Source: Westiellopsis prolifica IICB1
Lineage (GTDB): Bacteria; Cyanobacteriota; Cyanobacteriia; Cyanobacteriales; Nostocaceae
Reading direction: 5' to 3'
Assembly (NCBI RefSeq): GCF_004323185.1
Contig: NZ_NAPS01000003.1
Location: forward strand, 66,085 to 100,159
Length of the DNA: 34,075 nucleotides
The position numbers and the translations under genes were made by a program. Below, piece by piece: positions 8,087 through 17,274 of the stretch. Every line of letters starts with the position of its first letter. The stretch's first letter is position 1. A model generated the notes under the pieces. It was not told where the DNA came from. It was given only the letters and a program-made list of their open reading frames with translations, and made no database searches.

Positions 8087-8565
8087 CAAACCCATGCGGG
8101 ATGTTCAGAAACTTTGTTGAGCAACAAGTTATCATCGTAGTAAAATGTAGCCTGGTAAACTGGTTGATTGATATCTAGCACTCTGGGAAAGAATATGCGA
8201 TCTGCTTCTGGCATATGGAGGTCTACGGAATTTGCTAATGGACACCATCTTAAAATACCTTCACGTTCGTCGGAAATAATGGTTTTGCTGAAGCTAGTCA
8301 CCACATAGATGAATATCATCCATTGCCAATCTGAGCGTGGAGAAGTTTCGGTAACAATCCCCCTTAGTCGCGGGTTTTGGGCATTTAGACCTGTTTCCTC
8401 AGCAAGTTCGCGAATTGCACATTCGTAAGGGGATTCTCCAGGGTCAATCTTACCACCAGGAGCAATCCAGTACCCCACAAATGGTTCCTTTTTACGCTGT
8501 GCGAGTAGAACTTTGTCATTTTCTACGCAGTAGACCAGAGTGGTTAACTTAGGCATCCCAATCAT
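8083..8565 (-). CDS. Nudix hydrolase, TubG-like in role
   Basis: A 160-residue protein with a complete Nudix box at residues 38-60: G at 38, E at 44, then RELAEETGL, which supplies the metal-binding Glu residues. The rest of the fold is ordinary, close to MutT/NUDT1-type enzymes. It follows UbiD by only four bases (UbiD stop 8570-8572, ATG 8563-8565), so the two are probably coupled. In Streptomyces tubercidin biosynthesis the Nudix protein TubG carries out the final hydrolysis that releases tubercidin from its phosphate (established). By position and family this is the counterpart (inference). A second Met three codons in is also a possible start. Confidence 0.9.
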   Translation of the reverse strand: MIGMPKLTTLVYCVENDKVLLAQRKKEPFVGYWIAPGGKIDPGESPYECAIRELAEETGLNAQNPRLRGIVTETSPRSDWQWMIFIYVVTSFSKTIISDEREGILRWCPLANSVDLHMPEADRIFFPRVLDINQPVYQATFYYDDNLLLNKVSEHPAWVC

Positions 8566-8569
8566 AACG

Positions 8570-9766
8570 TTAATATTCAGTCCACTGATATTGAATAGTG
8601 CGGTTGACGACTATACCTAGTCGTTCACCTTGACGCTTACCACGCTTGATATATGGTTCAGTATGAACCTCGAAATCAAATATTGAAAGCTCTTTTAAGG
8701 CATATTCAATGTTTTGAGCAACTACAACTATTTTCGTTCTTTTGTCGAAATTCATAGTAGCATAAAGGATTTCTGAAGACGGATAAGGTGTTTCAATAAG
8801 TGTCAAAAACTCCCCAAATGCTCCCAGAGGACAACTGACTTTGTTGAACTCAAAACCAAGCTTGTTTAAATGTTGGAAAATCAAAAATTCGTTCTGTAAA
8901 GACATTAACGTCAAGCCGCTTTCTCTACCACAAAATATGCCCAGAAAATACGGGGAAGGACGACAGGTAATTTTTTCAAGCATCAGCACTGGGCTTTGGG
9001 TTTCTGGAGAGTAATATCCTTTGAATTCACCAAATGGAGCTTCAGCTGCAAATTCGTTGAGAACTTTGCCGTGAATGACAATTTCAGCCTCTGTTGGTGC
9101 TGGAGGGTAGGAATTATCGTCAATAATCAGGGGCCTATCAGCCAGTTTCGCTGCTGTTTCATAGCTGTCGATATCTGGTGCAATAGCCGCAGATGCAGCC
9201 AGATAAGTGTTTAGGGGACCACCATTATACAACGTTATCAAAGCTTCTTGTCCACGCGATCGCCAGCGTTGAGCAATCTTGTAAGCATCGGTGCGGGGGT
9301 CCATGAAAATGACTGCACGATCTTCTGCAATTACAAGTATGCGATAAAAACCCAAGTTAACACTACCTGTGTCAGGGTCAATCAAGCTACCAACAAAAGA
9401 AGTCATGTATTTGCCGACATCCCCTGGCTGATGACGCATAATCGGCAAGCTGCCAAGTCCGCTTAGTTCTTGAGTCGCAAGACTTGAGCCACGGAATATT
9501 TTAGCTTCACTTGTGTCTAGGCGATTAGCTAGTACAGAGGCAAGATTAACGTTTGGTGTTACGTCTAAATAACTTGCGAGCAAGTCGCGTTTTAGCAAAT
9601 TCATGATCAGCCGGAATGACGGAGCATTCTGGATCTGATTGAATTGAAAAGTAGGATAGTAGCCGTAGTGATCGCTCCACTTACTGATAAAATGGGTGAT
9701 GCCAAGGTCTGGGTCAATAGGGCGATCAACAATAAACAATTTGCTCAACTTGAGTGCCTTACGCAT
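8570..9766 (-). CDS. UbiD-family prenyl-FMN-dependent decarboxylase
   Basis: A 398-residue protein of the reversible (de)carboxylase family that uses prenylated FMN. Key features: NLGFYR near residues 137-142 (catalytic Arg region), AEIVIHG near 227-233, and EAPFGEFKGYYS from residue 242, the family's E-x-P-F-G-E block with both conserved glutamates. It is shorter than the usual 450-500 residues. Together with the UbiX-like protein at 20983-21696 it most plausibly removes the 7-carboxylate of carboxydeazaguanine ribotide to leave a bare 7-deazapurine (inference). Its ribosome-binding site (AAAGAGG) lies in the last codons of the upstream PRTase relic. The start is the ATG at 9764-9766. Confidence 0.9.
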   Translation of the reverse strand: MRKALKLSKLFIVDRPIDPDLGITHFISKWSDHYGYYPTFQFNQIQNAPSFRLIMNLLKRDLLASYLDVTPNVNLASVLANRLDTSEAKIFRGSSLATQELSGLGSLPIMRHQPGDVGKYMTSFVGSLIDPDTGSVNLGFYRILVIAEDRAVIFMDPRTDAYKIAQRWRSRGQEALITLYNGGPLNTYLAASAAIAPDIDSYETAAKLADRPLIIDDNSYPPAPTEAEIVIHGKVLNEFAAEAPFGEFKGYYSPETQSPVLMLEKITCRPSPYFLGIFCGRESGLTLMSLQNEFLIFQHLNKLGFEFNKVSCPLGAFGEFLTLIETPYPSSEILYATMNFDKRTKIVVVAQNIEYALKELSIFDFEVHTEPYIKRGKRQGERLGIVVNRTIQYQWTEY

Positions 9767-9771
9767 AATGC

Positions 9772-10005
9772 TTATACCTCTTTACCTTCCCAAGGAAAAA
9801 TAACCCACTCATGAACAATACAGCCACAGTAATCGACTATTGCCTCTGGAGCAATTGTGCCTAAATTTGCTTGATTGATGACCAAAGTGGCAGACATCGC
9901 ATTCGCACCAAGATTTTTCAGAATCTCTTTAGCGGCTAACAACCCTACTAAACCGTTGATTTCATTCCAATAAATAATATATGCTATGTGGCATTCTATT
10001 CTCAA
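9772..10005 (-). pseudogene. Internally deleted duplicate of the cluster phosphoribosyltransferase
   Basis: The 77-residue frame aligns to the intact PRTase (17275-17754) at both ends: EINGLVGLLA matches residues 8-17 and the tail from KNLGANAMSATLV to FPWEGKE matches the C-terminus with a few changes. About 85 residues in between are missing, including the PPi loop (GISRSG) and the PRPP motif (VLLVDDIVGEGMT), so it cannot be active. The original start (ATGCCA) is out of frame because of an extra insertion. Its 3' end still supplies the ribosome-binding site for UbiD six bases downstream, which may be why that end survives. Confidence 0.88.
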
Positions 10006-10317
10006 TCTATTTAGGTTTTTAGTCGAATTTAAACATTGTTGAATTTGGCTGGTAATTACTATTAATTATAACCTAGCGTGGCAAAGCTAGCTAGAGCAAA
10101 AACTTAAACATAGGAAATTCGTTATTATTGAAAATTTTGGTTTACCTATTTACGCCTATTTCAATCATGAAAAATCTACTCTAGCAAGTTTTACCACTCT
10201 AGATTATAACAAAACTATAACCAGGATGAATCTGGAGATCGTCGGTGACGAGCAACAGTTGCAAATCAACTGAAATTACGAGCTAATCAACAGAGTTTTG
10301 TTCTAATTTTTTTTGTG
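10006..10317. other. Intergenic stretch between two relic genes
   Basis: The first ~50 bases (AGGTTTTTAGTCGAATTTAA) still resemble the leader of the intact PRTase at 17755-17800. About 200 bases of unrelated AT-rich DNA follow, containing GCTAGCTAG-type short palindromes. In the intact pair the corresponding gap is 25 bp, so this is an insertion. No coding region was found. Confidence 0.6.
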
Positions 10318-10443
10318 CAATCAGATTGCGGTAATCTGGATGAACTTGGATATTTCGCGTCAGAATATGAGGTTTATTTTCTGCTTGTCCGGCAGCAGTA
10401 ACTTGAATGAAACGAGCTTTTTCCCAAAATTCGGGAATTGGTA
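10318..10443 (-). pseudogene. 3' remnant of a duplicate GMPR/IMPDH-like gene
   Basis: Read on minus, the DNA encodes PIPEFWEKARFIQVTAAGQA followed by ENKPHILTRNIQVHPDYRN. This matches the C-terminus of the intact protein at 17780-18976 (SIPKFWENARLIRVSGAGQA, then ENQPHAHNRAPQIHPDYKS). Only the last ~42 codons remain and no start or catalytic part exists. Position and order beside the PRTase relic repeat those of the intact pair, showing a decayed segmental duplication. Confidence 0.88.
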
Positions 10444-10477
10444 TTTATTTTTATCTCGTCAGAGTGATTTAAGAGCG

Positions 10478-11641
10478 CTACTTACCCATACCTAGCTGCT
10501 GCGCTTTTTGGTAAACCTTTCCTTCACTCAAAAGAGAGGGAGCAATCACAACTTCCACTTGCTGCATTTCCTTAATGTTTTTGGCTCCCAGTGTACCCAT
10601 GCTCATTTTTAACGCCCCTAGCAGGTTATGGGTACCATCGTCGAGTTGTGCTGGTCCCGTGATAATTTGTTCTAAAGTGCCAGTGACGCTAACGTGAATG
10701 CGAGTGCCACGAGGTAGGACTGGGCTAGGTGTTGCCATCCCCCAATGATAGCCTCGTCCTGGCGCTTCGGTGGCTTTTGCAAGGGGAGAGCCAATCATCA
10801 CAGCATCAGCACCACAAGCAATGCACTTGCAGATGTCGCCACCAGTGATTAAACCGCCATCGGCAATCACAGGGACATAGTTACCAGTTTCTTGGTAGTA
10901 ATTATCTCTAGCGGCTGCACAGTCAGCGATCGCAGTTGCCTGTGGCACACCTACACCTAACACCCCACGGGAGGTACAAGCCGCCCCAGGACCAATTCCC
11001 ACCATCACAGCAGCAGCCCCAGCTTTCATCAAATTCAAGATGACTTCGTAATTGACGCAATTTCCCAACACTACGGGTATGGGCATTGAACGGCAAAATT
11101 CCGCTAAATCCAAAGGTACTAACGACTCTGGAGACAGGTGTGCCGTAGAAACCACCGTCGCTTGCACAAAAAATAAATCTGCCCCAGCTTTTGCCACCAC
11201 CTCACCATATTTGCTTGCTCCTACTGGGGTAGCACTCACCGCCGCAATACCACCAAGTTGTTTAATTTCCTGAATACGTTGTTCAATTAATTCCGTCTTT
11301 ATTGGTTCAGCATATAGTTGTTGCATCAGGGTAACAAATTCATTTTTACCCACGGAGGCGATTCGATCTAAAATTAGCTCAGGGTCAGCATAGCGAGTTT
11401 GGATTCCCTCTAAGTTGAGGACACCCAATGCCCCTAATTGCGACAAACGTACAGCCATGCGGACATCTACTACGCTATCCATTGCACTGGCAATAATCGG
11501 GATTTCTCGCTCTATATTGCCAATACGCCAGTTAGTATTTGCCAAACTTGGGTCGAGTGTCCTATTACCGGGGACTAAAGCAATTTCATCTATACCGTAG
11601 GCTCTGCGAGCTGTTTTTCTTCTCCCAATTTGAATGTCCAT
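10478..11641 (-). CDS. guaB3: GuaB3-family IMP dehydrogenase-related protein
   Basis: A 387-residue protein of the IMPDH/GMPR superfamily without CBS domains. It begins [20 protein letters not shown] and ends [10 protein letters not shown], both characteristic of the cyanobacterial/actinobacterial GuaB3 group. The active-site loop [15 protein letters not shown] with the catalytic Cys, the IADGG phosphate-binding segment and [17 protein letters not shown] are intact, so it should be functional. GuaB3 oxidises IMP to XMP (reported for a cyanobacterial member). Most cyanobacteria carry one copy outside any such cluster. Whether this is the only copy or an extra, cluster-linked one cannot be told here. 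It is separated from guaA by an IS701-like element. Confidence 0.93.
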   Translation of the reverse strand: MDIQIGRRKTARRAYGIDEIALVPGNRTLDPSLANTNWRIGNIEREIPIIASAMDSVVDVRMAVRLSQLGALGVLNLEGIQTRYADPELILDRIASVGKNEFVTLMQQLYAEPIKTELIEQRIQEIKQLGGIAAVSATPVGASKYGEVVAKAGADLFFVQATVVSTAHLSPESLVPLDLAEFCRSMPIPVVLGNCVNYEVILNLMKAGAAAVMVGIGPGAACTSRGVLGVGVPQATAIADCAAARDNYYQETGNYVPVIADGGLITGGDICKCIACGADAVMIGSPLAKATEAPGRGYHWGMATPSPVLPRGTRIHVSVTGTLEQIITGPAQLDDGTHNLLGALKMSMGTLGAKNIKEMQQVEVVIAPSLLSEGKVYQKAQQLGMGK

Positions 11642-12056
11642 ACTCTTAATGTTCCCAAAGCTATATAGTTTTCAATACCTTCGCCAATTTACGAGGGTGA
11701 GCTGATGACGCTTTCACTATCAACTCGCTGTTCTCTGAGGTTTGGCAAAAACAATAAGTTCTAAAAATTCCTTTAAGGTTGACCACAAGGTTTTTTTAAC
11801 GTATTGACCGCAGTATAAGGGTTTGAGATGACAAACTACCTTTTAAGCGAAACGCTTATGTATAGGTAATTTTGGCAGTTTTGCCAAAAATTTTCTAGGC
11901 TCTTATTTTGGCAAAGGTATTGGTTTTAGAAGGGATTTCAGGGATTTCTTCCTTACCCTTCTTTGCCAGTTCTTTCTAAATAAAAATACTTAGCTTGCGT
12001 GAATGAATCGCATAGTAATGCCATGTCATCAGCTACAAAGGATGATTCATTAGATA
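11642..12056. other. Leader region of guaB3, no gene
   Basis: No coding sequence was seen. A near-perfect palindrome TTTTGGCAGTTTTGCCAAAA lies at 11870-11889, flanked by AATT on both sides. It could be a terminator-like hairpin or an operator. The promoter of guaB3 (minus strand) should be here, but I cannot fix its -10 and -35 boxes. Confidence 0.5.
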
Positions 12057-12095
12057 TAGGACTTACGCATTGACAAAAAATTACATCCATGCATA

Positions 12096-13365
12096 CTAGG
12101 CAGTACAAGTATTGGTGAGATTGTCCACTATGTACTCACGCACAACTAAAGTGAATAAGTTCCTTTGCAACTCATACCAATTAGAAATGATGTTTTCACA
12201 GCGCATTTGCTCTAAACGAACAAATGCTTGAAGTGAACAAAATATGTGTGTTTTAATTGCGTAACTATCTCTCACCATAAATCGGCAAATCCCACATACT
12301 TGTTTGATAGCTCTGTGAAAACTTTCAATTCCCCAATGGGTATCATGAATTGTCACAAATTCACTTCTTGTTACCTGTTTGAGAGCGTCATCATCTGGAA
12401 TATATAAAATGTAGTGTCTAGTGTCTTCTTTTTTGAAGTCGCACCTTTACAACTTGATAAATCCAAATTCTCGCAAATGAGTTATCAATCCTTCATCAGG
12501 AATAGCTAGACTGCTTACTTGACCGAAGAAAGGCAGAGGGCAGAGGGCAGGAGGCAGAAGGGAAGAATTTGTTTGTTTGTCCCTCTGCCAAAAGGGTCAC
12601 AAGCCCCTAAATTTATTTATGAAGAAGAAAAAAGATTTTTTCCGAAACACGTAGTGCAAGGAAAAAGGTGTCCTTGTTAAATCCCCTCAATTTATTTATG
12701 GGGATTCCCTCTGCCTCCTGCCTTCTGCCTTCTGCCTTCTTAAAATACTTACCCGGCTCATTTGAGACAGTTCTATTTTTCTCAATTCCGAATAGAAAAC
12801 CCAATTTCTGGTTTCTTAAAAATTTTAAGTTTTCTATTCCTGAGTACCAACTATCTCCTGTTACTAGTCTTGGTTTTAAGCCCCAGCTAATTATTTCTAT
12901 TAACATCTCTTGAAAATAATTGTTTTTGGTTTTTCCCTCCTTCTTGTCATATATTCTGTAGTTTATTGGCACTGAATTCCCATGTGTATCACTGTAATAT
13001 AGCGTTATTAAATTTAACCCTTTTATCGTTTTATGGTATTTGCCTGACCAGAAATAGCCAATTAATTCTGCATTTTCTGGCTGACTATAAAGCTTTTCTA
13101 TTACTGTATCATCAACACTTAGAATACCCCCGATCAAATTTATTATGCTCTTTACCCTGTCGAACAAATCTTTCGGTTTGTATCTTTCTCTGAGCAAAAA
13201 TCGATTCACACTATCATGGGAAACGTCTCCAAGTATTTCCGCTAACCTACTGCACCCCCCATGCTTTGGTTCTGATAGCAGAAATAGGGTGTAGTGTTCC
13301 AGATTGCATTGTGCTGTTGAGGTTTTGCTGATTTCTCTAATTGTCCGATACCTCTTTGTAGACAA
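12096..13365 (-). pseudogene. IS701-family transposase, broken by a repeat insertion and a stop
   Basis: The N-terminal part (13365 down to ~12745) has the DDE motifs GGILSVDDTVIEKLY and VTGDSWYSG and is normal to NEPGKYFK. There it runs into a GC-rich repeat (AGAAGGCAGGAGGCAGAGG-type) of about 225 bp. The coding sequence resumes near 12517 (SSLAIPDEGLITHLREFG), shows a TAA after FIKL, and continues as HYILYIPDDDALKQV and WGIESFHRAIKQVCG, which carries the catalytic Glu region. The insertion plus the nonsense codon mean no functional protein. Confidence 0.87.
12517..12745. repeat. GC-rich interspersed repeat inside the IS701 transposase gene
   Basis: Oppositely oriented purine/pyrimidine repeats bound the insert: GGCAGAGGGCAGAGGGCAGG near 12525-12555 and CCTCTGCCTCCTGCCTTCTG near 12709-12735. 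They can form a long hairpin. Similar sequence occurs at 24590-24715 and 27285-27335. The insertion edges are estimated from where transposase similarity stops and resumes. Confidence 0.65.
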
Positions 13366-13515
13366 CTTTCATTTCTGGCTGCATTATTTTACCATTCTGT
13401 CAATGCGTAAGTCCTAAGATAGAACCTCAGTACGGAATGTGAGTCAAGGCAGATGCTTTTGCTGTGCCGAAAGGCAAACTTCAAGTTTATTAGGTATTGA
13501 GATTGTAGAGAGTAA

Positions 13516-15123
13516 CTACTCCCACTCAATCGTTCCTGGCGGCTTTGAAGTGATGTCATAGACTACGCGGTTGACCCCCCTAACCTCATTGACAATTCGG
13601 TTTGAGATTGTTTCCAGCAGATCGTAAGGAACGCGAGACCAATCAGCAGTCATCCCATCTTCACTGGAAACAAAGCGCAAGACAATGGGGTAAGCATAGG
13701 TACGCTGGTCGCCCATAACACCCACACTGCGGACTGGCAGCAACACTGCAAAAGCTTGCCAAAAATCGTTGTACACCCCTCGGTGATGAATCTCCTGACG
13801 GACAATGTCATCTGCCTCCCGCAAAATCTCTAACCGCTCAGGAGTGACTTCACCCAAGATGCGAATAGCTAAGCCAGGTCCAGGGAAGGGGTGCCGTTGC
13901 ACCATTTCATCTGGTAAGCCGATGAAGCAACCAATTTTGCGGACTTCATCCTTAAATAGTTTGCGTAGGGGTTCGACTAGCTTAAAACGTAGGTCTTTTG
14001 GCAAACCGCCAACGTTGTGATGGGTCTTGATTTTTGCCGCAATCTTCTCACCGCTTTGGGGGTCAATGTTTGTAGAAGCTGATTCAATCACATCGGGATA
14101 GAGTGTGCCTTGGGCTAGGTAGTCAAAAGGACCGAGGCGCTTGGACTTTTCTTCAAACACGCGGATAAACTCATGACCAATCCGCTTGCGTTTTTCTTCT
14201 GGATCGGTAACGCCAGCAATTGCGTTGAAAAAGCGCTCGCGAGCATTCACATACTCAACTCGAATCTGAAAGTGCTTCTGAAATAACCTGATTAGCTGTT
14301 CCGGCTCATTCTTACGCATAAAGCCTTGATTAATAAATACGCATGTGAGCTGATTGCCAATTGCCTGATGGAGTAATAAGGCGAGGGTAGAAGAATCCAC
14401 TCCACCGGAAAGAGCTAGTAACACTCGCTTGTTTCCGACTCTGTCCCGGATTTCTCGAGTCGTTTCTTCCACAAAGGCGGTGGTAGTCCAACTCGGTTTG
14501 CAGCCACAGATGTTGTAAACGAAGTTGCAAATTAAGGTTAACCCCCCAATAGAGTGAACCACTTCCGGGTGAAACTGAACTCCATACAACTTCTTCTCAT
14601 GGCAGGCGATCACTGCACAGGGAGTATTATCAGTGTGAGCTAGCAGGTTAAACCCATCTGGCAAACGAGTAACGGAGTCTTGGTGACTCATCCACATCGT
14701 AATGCCATCTTCGACATTTCTCAGTAAATCTGTATGGTTATCAATCAATAGAGATGCTTTTCCATACTCAGCCCGGTCAGCACGTCCCACGACACCATTG
14801 AACTGGTGTACCATGAGTTGCATACCGTAACATATTCCCAGTACAGGAATCCCTAAGTTCCAAATTTCTGGGTCGCACTGAGGTGCCCCCCGGTCGTAAA
14901 CTGAATTGGGTCCGCCTGAGAGAATAATCCCCTTTGGGTTTAGCTCTCGGAGTTGGTCAGCAGTGGTGCGGTAAGAAAGCACTTCCGAATAGACGTGAGT
15001 TTCGCGAATGCGACGAGCAATCAGTTGTGAATACTGGGAGCCAAAGTCTAGGATGACTATCATCTGACGATTGATCTGTCCCAAGTAGGAAGTCTGACGC
15101 GGGTGTTCGATCTGGAGAGTCAC
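13516..15123 (-). CDS. guaA: GMP synthase (glutamine-hydrolysing)
   Basis: A 535-residue protein that aminates XMP to GMP with glutamine and ATP. The class I glutaminase domain at the N-terminus has [18 protein letters not shown], nucleophile Cys98 in GICYGMQ, and FHPE with His185 and Glu187. The ATP pyrophosphatase domain begins at residue ~230 with the PP-loop LSGGVDSS (239-245). The dimerisation domain ends in [15 protein letters not shown], the invariant GuaA terminus. All signature residues are intact. The start codon is GTG at 15121-15123 with AGGA about nine bases upstream; an internal ATG at 15063 is a less likely start. It lies 91 bp downstream of purF on the same strand. Its job in the cluster is probably supply of GMP/GTP or tolerance of deaza-nucleotides (inference). 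Confidence 0.96.
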   Translation of the reverse strand: MTLQIEHPRQTSYLGQINRQMIVILDFGSQYSQLIARRIRETHVYSEVLSYRTTADQLRELNPKGIILSGGPNSVYDRGAPQCDPEIWNLGIPVLGICYGMQLMVHQFNGVVGRADRAEYGKASLLIDNHTDLLRNVEDGITMWMSHQDSVTRLPDGFNLLAHTDNTPCAVIACHEKKLYGVQFHPEVVHSIGGLTLICNFVYNICGCKPSWTTTAFVEETTREIRDRVGNKRVLLALSGGVDSSTLALLLHQAIGNQLTCVFINQGFMRKNEPEQLIRLFQKHFQIRVEYVNARERFFNAIAGVTDPEEKRKRIGHEFIRVFEEKSKRLGPFDYLAQGTLYPDVIESASTNIDPQSGEKIAAKIKTHHNVGGLPKDLRFKLVEPLRKLFKDEVRKIGCFIGLPDEMVQRHPFPGPGLAIRILGEVTPERLEILREADDIVRQEIHHRGVYNDFWQAFAVLLPVRSVGVMGDQRTYAYPIVLRFVSSEDGMTADWSRVPYDLLETISNRIVNEVRGVNRVVYDITSKPPGTIEWE

Positions 15124-15214
15124 GGTTATATCCTGTTGATAATCTAACTACGTAGCAGTTAATCTAGCAATACCGAAAACTGCGTTCAGGTTGTAAATGC
15201 CGCCGCCTGCAGTT

Positions 15215-16729
15215 TCAGACAGTGGTTAATTTTTCAAGCATTAACTTAGAACGCTTGACTATGTCAGGAACTGGAATAGGATAATCACCAGTAAAACAAG
15301 CGGAACAGAAACTGTTAGGGTCTTCTTTTGTCGCTTGCAGCATTCCCTCTCTACTGAGATAGGCGAGGGTGTCTACTCCTAGTTGTTTGGCAATTTCTGC
15401 CACTGATTTTTTGGCAGCAATGAGTTGCTCTTGGCTATCTGTATCGATGCCATAGAAGCAGGGGTGAGTCACAGGAGGCGAGGAAATTCGCATATGCACT
15501 TCTTCCACACCGACATCACGCAAGGTTTTGACCAGGCTGCGGCTGGTGGTTCCACGGACAATGGAATCATCCACAATGATGACCCGTTTGCCATACAGCA
15601 CATCTTTGAGGGGATTGAGTTTCATGTAGATGCCCGACTCGCGCATACTTTGTGTCGGCTGAATAAAGGTGCGCCCAACGTAGCGATTTTTAACCAGTCC
15701 TTCAGCGTAGGGAATTCCAGAGACTTGGGAAAAGCCGATAGCAGCAGGTACACCAGAATCAGGTACACCAAAGACAATATCAGCAACAACTGGAGATTCT
15801 TCAGCCAACCGCCGTCCTAACCGTAGTCGGTAGCTGTACAAACTCTCATTGTGCGTGAGGCTATCGGGACGGGCGAAGTAAATCATCTCAAAAATACACA
15901 GCTTCCGCTGTTGGCGTTGACTCCAGTGGAAGGAAACCAAACCTTCCTCGGTAATCCAAACTAACTCGCCCGGTTCTACATCCCGCAGGTACTTCGCACC
16001 AATGATGTCTAAACCACAAGTTTCGGAAGCGAGGATGTAACGCACTGGATGACTACCCAAAGTGCCAATGACCAAGGGGCGAATGCCATTGGCATCGCGG
16101 ACGCCCATGACACCCATAGGAGTACCAATGACTAAACTGAAAGCTCCAGAACAGCGGTGAAAAGCCCGGATTGCGCCTTCTAACCAATCTGCACCAGCAT
16201 TCACTTCTTCTGCGATCGCAAAAGCAATCATTTCTGAGTCAGTTGTGGTGACTAAGTTGCAGTTGTTACTGAGCAATTCCGAGCGCAACTGCATGATATT
16301 GACTAAATTGCCATTGTGTGCAAGCGCTAATTTCCCCAACAGGGTGTCTACAACAACTGGCTGGGCATTAGCTTTGCGGCTGGAACCAGTGGTAGAGTAA
16401 CGAGTATGACCAATAGCTAAGCTACCATGTAACTTGTTCAGGATTGGTTCGCTAAAGACTTGGGATACAAGTCCAATATCCTTATGCAGATATACCTCCT
16501 CTCCCTTAAAAGTCGCGATTCCAGCAGATTCCTGACCCCGGTGTTGTAAGGCGTAAAGACAAAAGTACGCCAATTTTGCAACATCTTCACCAGGAGCATA
16601 AACACCAATTACACCACAAGCCTCCTCTGGTTTATCATATTCGGCAAGTCTGGTAGAGCCTCCATGCGAATCATTTGGTTCAACAGAGTATTCATTAATA
16701 TACTTGGAAGCAAGATGGTTGAACATCAT
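15215..16729 (-). CDS. purF: Amidophosphoribosyltransferase
   Basis: First enzyme of de novo purine synthesis: PRPP plus glutamine gives phosphoribosylamine. A short propeptide precedes the N-terminal nucleophile Cys in EEACGVIGVY (residue 38 from the chosen start). Also visible are LQHRGQESAGI, GHTRYSTTG, AHNGNLVN, the PRPP motif VIIVDDSIVRGTT and the Cys-containing tail DPNSFCSACFTGDYP that forms part of the [4Fe-4S] site in Bacillus-type enzymes. The frame stays open to 16777, but those codons belong to a transposase relic. I therefore use the ATG at 16727-16729, whose sequence ATGATG overlaps the relic's stop TGA. PurF is subject to feedback by purine nucleotides, so an extra copy may protect against a purine-analogue product (inference). 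Confidence 0.94.
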   Translation of the reverse strand: MMFNHLASKYINEYSVEPNDSHGGSTRLAEYDKPEEACGVIGVYAPGEDVAKLAYFCLYALQHRGQESAGIATFKGEEVYLHKDIGLVSQVFSEPILNKLHGSLAIGHTRYSTTGSSRKANAQPVVVDTLLGKLALAHNGNLVNIMQLRSELLSNNCNLVTTTDSEMIAFAIAEEVNAGADWLEGAIRAFHRCSGAFSLVIGTPMGVMGVRDANGIRPLVIGTLGSHPVRYILASETCGLDIIGAKYLRDVEPGELVWITEEGLVSFHWSQRQQRKLCIFEMIYFARPDSLTHNESLYSYRLRLGRRLAEESPVVADIVFGVPDSGVPAAIGFSQVSGIPYAEGLVKNRYVGRTFIQPTQSMRESGIYMKLNPLKDVLYGKRVIIVDDSIVRGTTSRSLVKTLRDVGVEEVHMRISSPPVTHPCFYGIDTDSQEQLIAAKKSVAEIAKQLGVDTLAYLSREGMLQATKEDPNSFCSACFTGDYPIPVPDIVKRSKLMLEKLTTV

Positions 16730-16935
16730 AGCTTTTTCCATTTGTGCAAAACCTCTCTTACTGTCTGTGGAGTCCAATTTAAATGACCTGCTATTTTTTC
16801 CACATACCAGCCATGTGCGTTTAATCTGATTACTTCTGCTCGGTCTTTAACTTTTTGTGGTACATCTGCTGTTCTTAGGGTTAATAGAGTTTGGTCTTGC
16901 TCACGAGTCAGGAATACACTTAAACGAGCGCCCAT
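16726..16935 (-). pseudogene. N-terminal HTH fragment of an IS630-type transposase
   Basis: A 69-residue frame reading FLTREQDQTLLTLRTADVPQ, then a helix-turn-helix with EVIRLNAHGWYVEKIAGHLN and TPQTVREVLHKWKKL, typical of IS630 N-termini. It stops just at the purF start (TGA inside ATGATG), and no DDE core is present. The palindrome TAAATACATTCTCCGTATTTA upstream at 16953-16973 might belong to the same element. A deletion appears to have joined this fragment directly to purF, and translation of the two could be coupled. Confidence 0.75.
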
Positions 16936-17274
16936 ATTTTAGTTACCTCGCTAAATACATTCTCCGTATTTACCTATCTTTACATAGTTTGGTTTTTTCA
17001 TGCCTACTTACTTAGGATTGAATTAGCACTATCAACAATGGGATTGATAAAATTACCCACCACTAACGGAGTGTGCAGAGGGAGCAACGCGATTTTGTGA
17101 GGTGCTGAAACCTGGGGCGTACATAGCAAGTTTTCAGGATGCGATCGCAACTAAAAAACCAGGTTTTGTTGAGAATATAGGGGTGTAATTGAGAACCAAA
17201 CCCCGATCTCACTTTTTCGCGTTGCTCCCGTGTGCAGATTTGTGTCTAGTCGCAAAAGATTGCCTGTTATTTAT
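16936..17274. other. Intergenic stretch between PRTase and purF
   Basis: No gene was seen. It holds the palindrome at 16953-16973, one HIP1 site (17141) and two oppositely placed GGAGCAACGCG / CGCGTTGCTCC segments (17078 and 17218) that form an inverted repeat about 130 bp apart, suggesting a small non-autonomous element. purF probably takes its promoter from here. Confidence 0.5.

Larger units (their letters stand above)
12057..13416 (-). mobile_element. IS701-like insertion sequence, inactivated
   Basis: The ends are inverted repeats: TAGGACTTACGCATTGACA at 12057 and the same sequence, read on minus, ending at 13416. The interior is a decayed transposase gene on the minus strand. No clear target duplication is seen. 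It lies between guaA and guaB3. Confidence 0.85.

Noticed and set aside
10478-16777. An ordinary housekeeping purine operon
   Set aside because: PurF, GuaA and GuaB3 are not normally clustered in cyanobacteria, and here they lie among UbiD, PRTase and GMPR-like genes. A housekeeping role remains possible but does not explain the layout.
16730-16777. N-terminal extension of PurF (MDSTDSKRGFAQMEKA)
   Set aside because: It is read from another frame of the IS630 relic and is not conserved in PurF.
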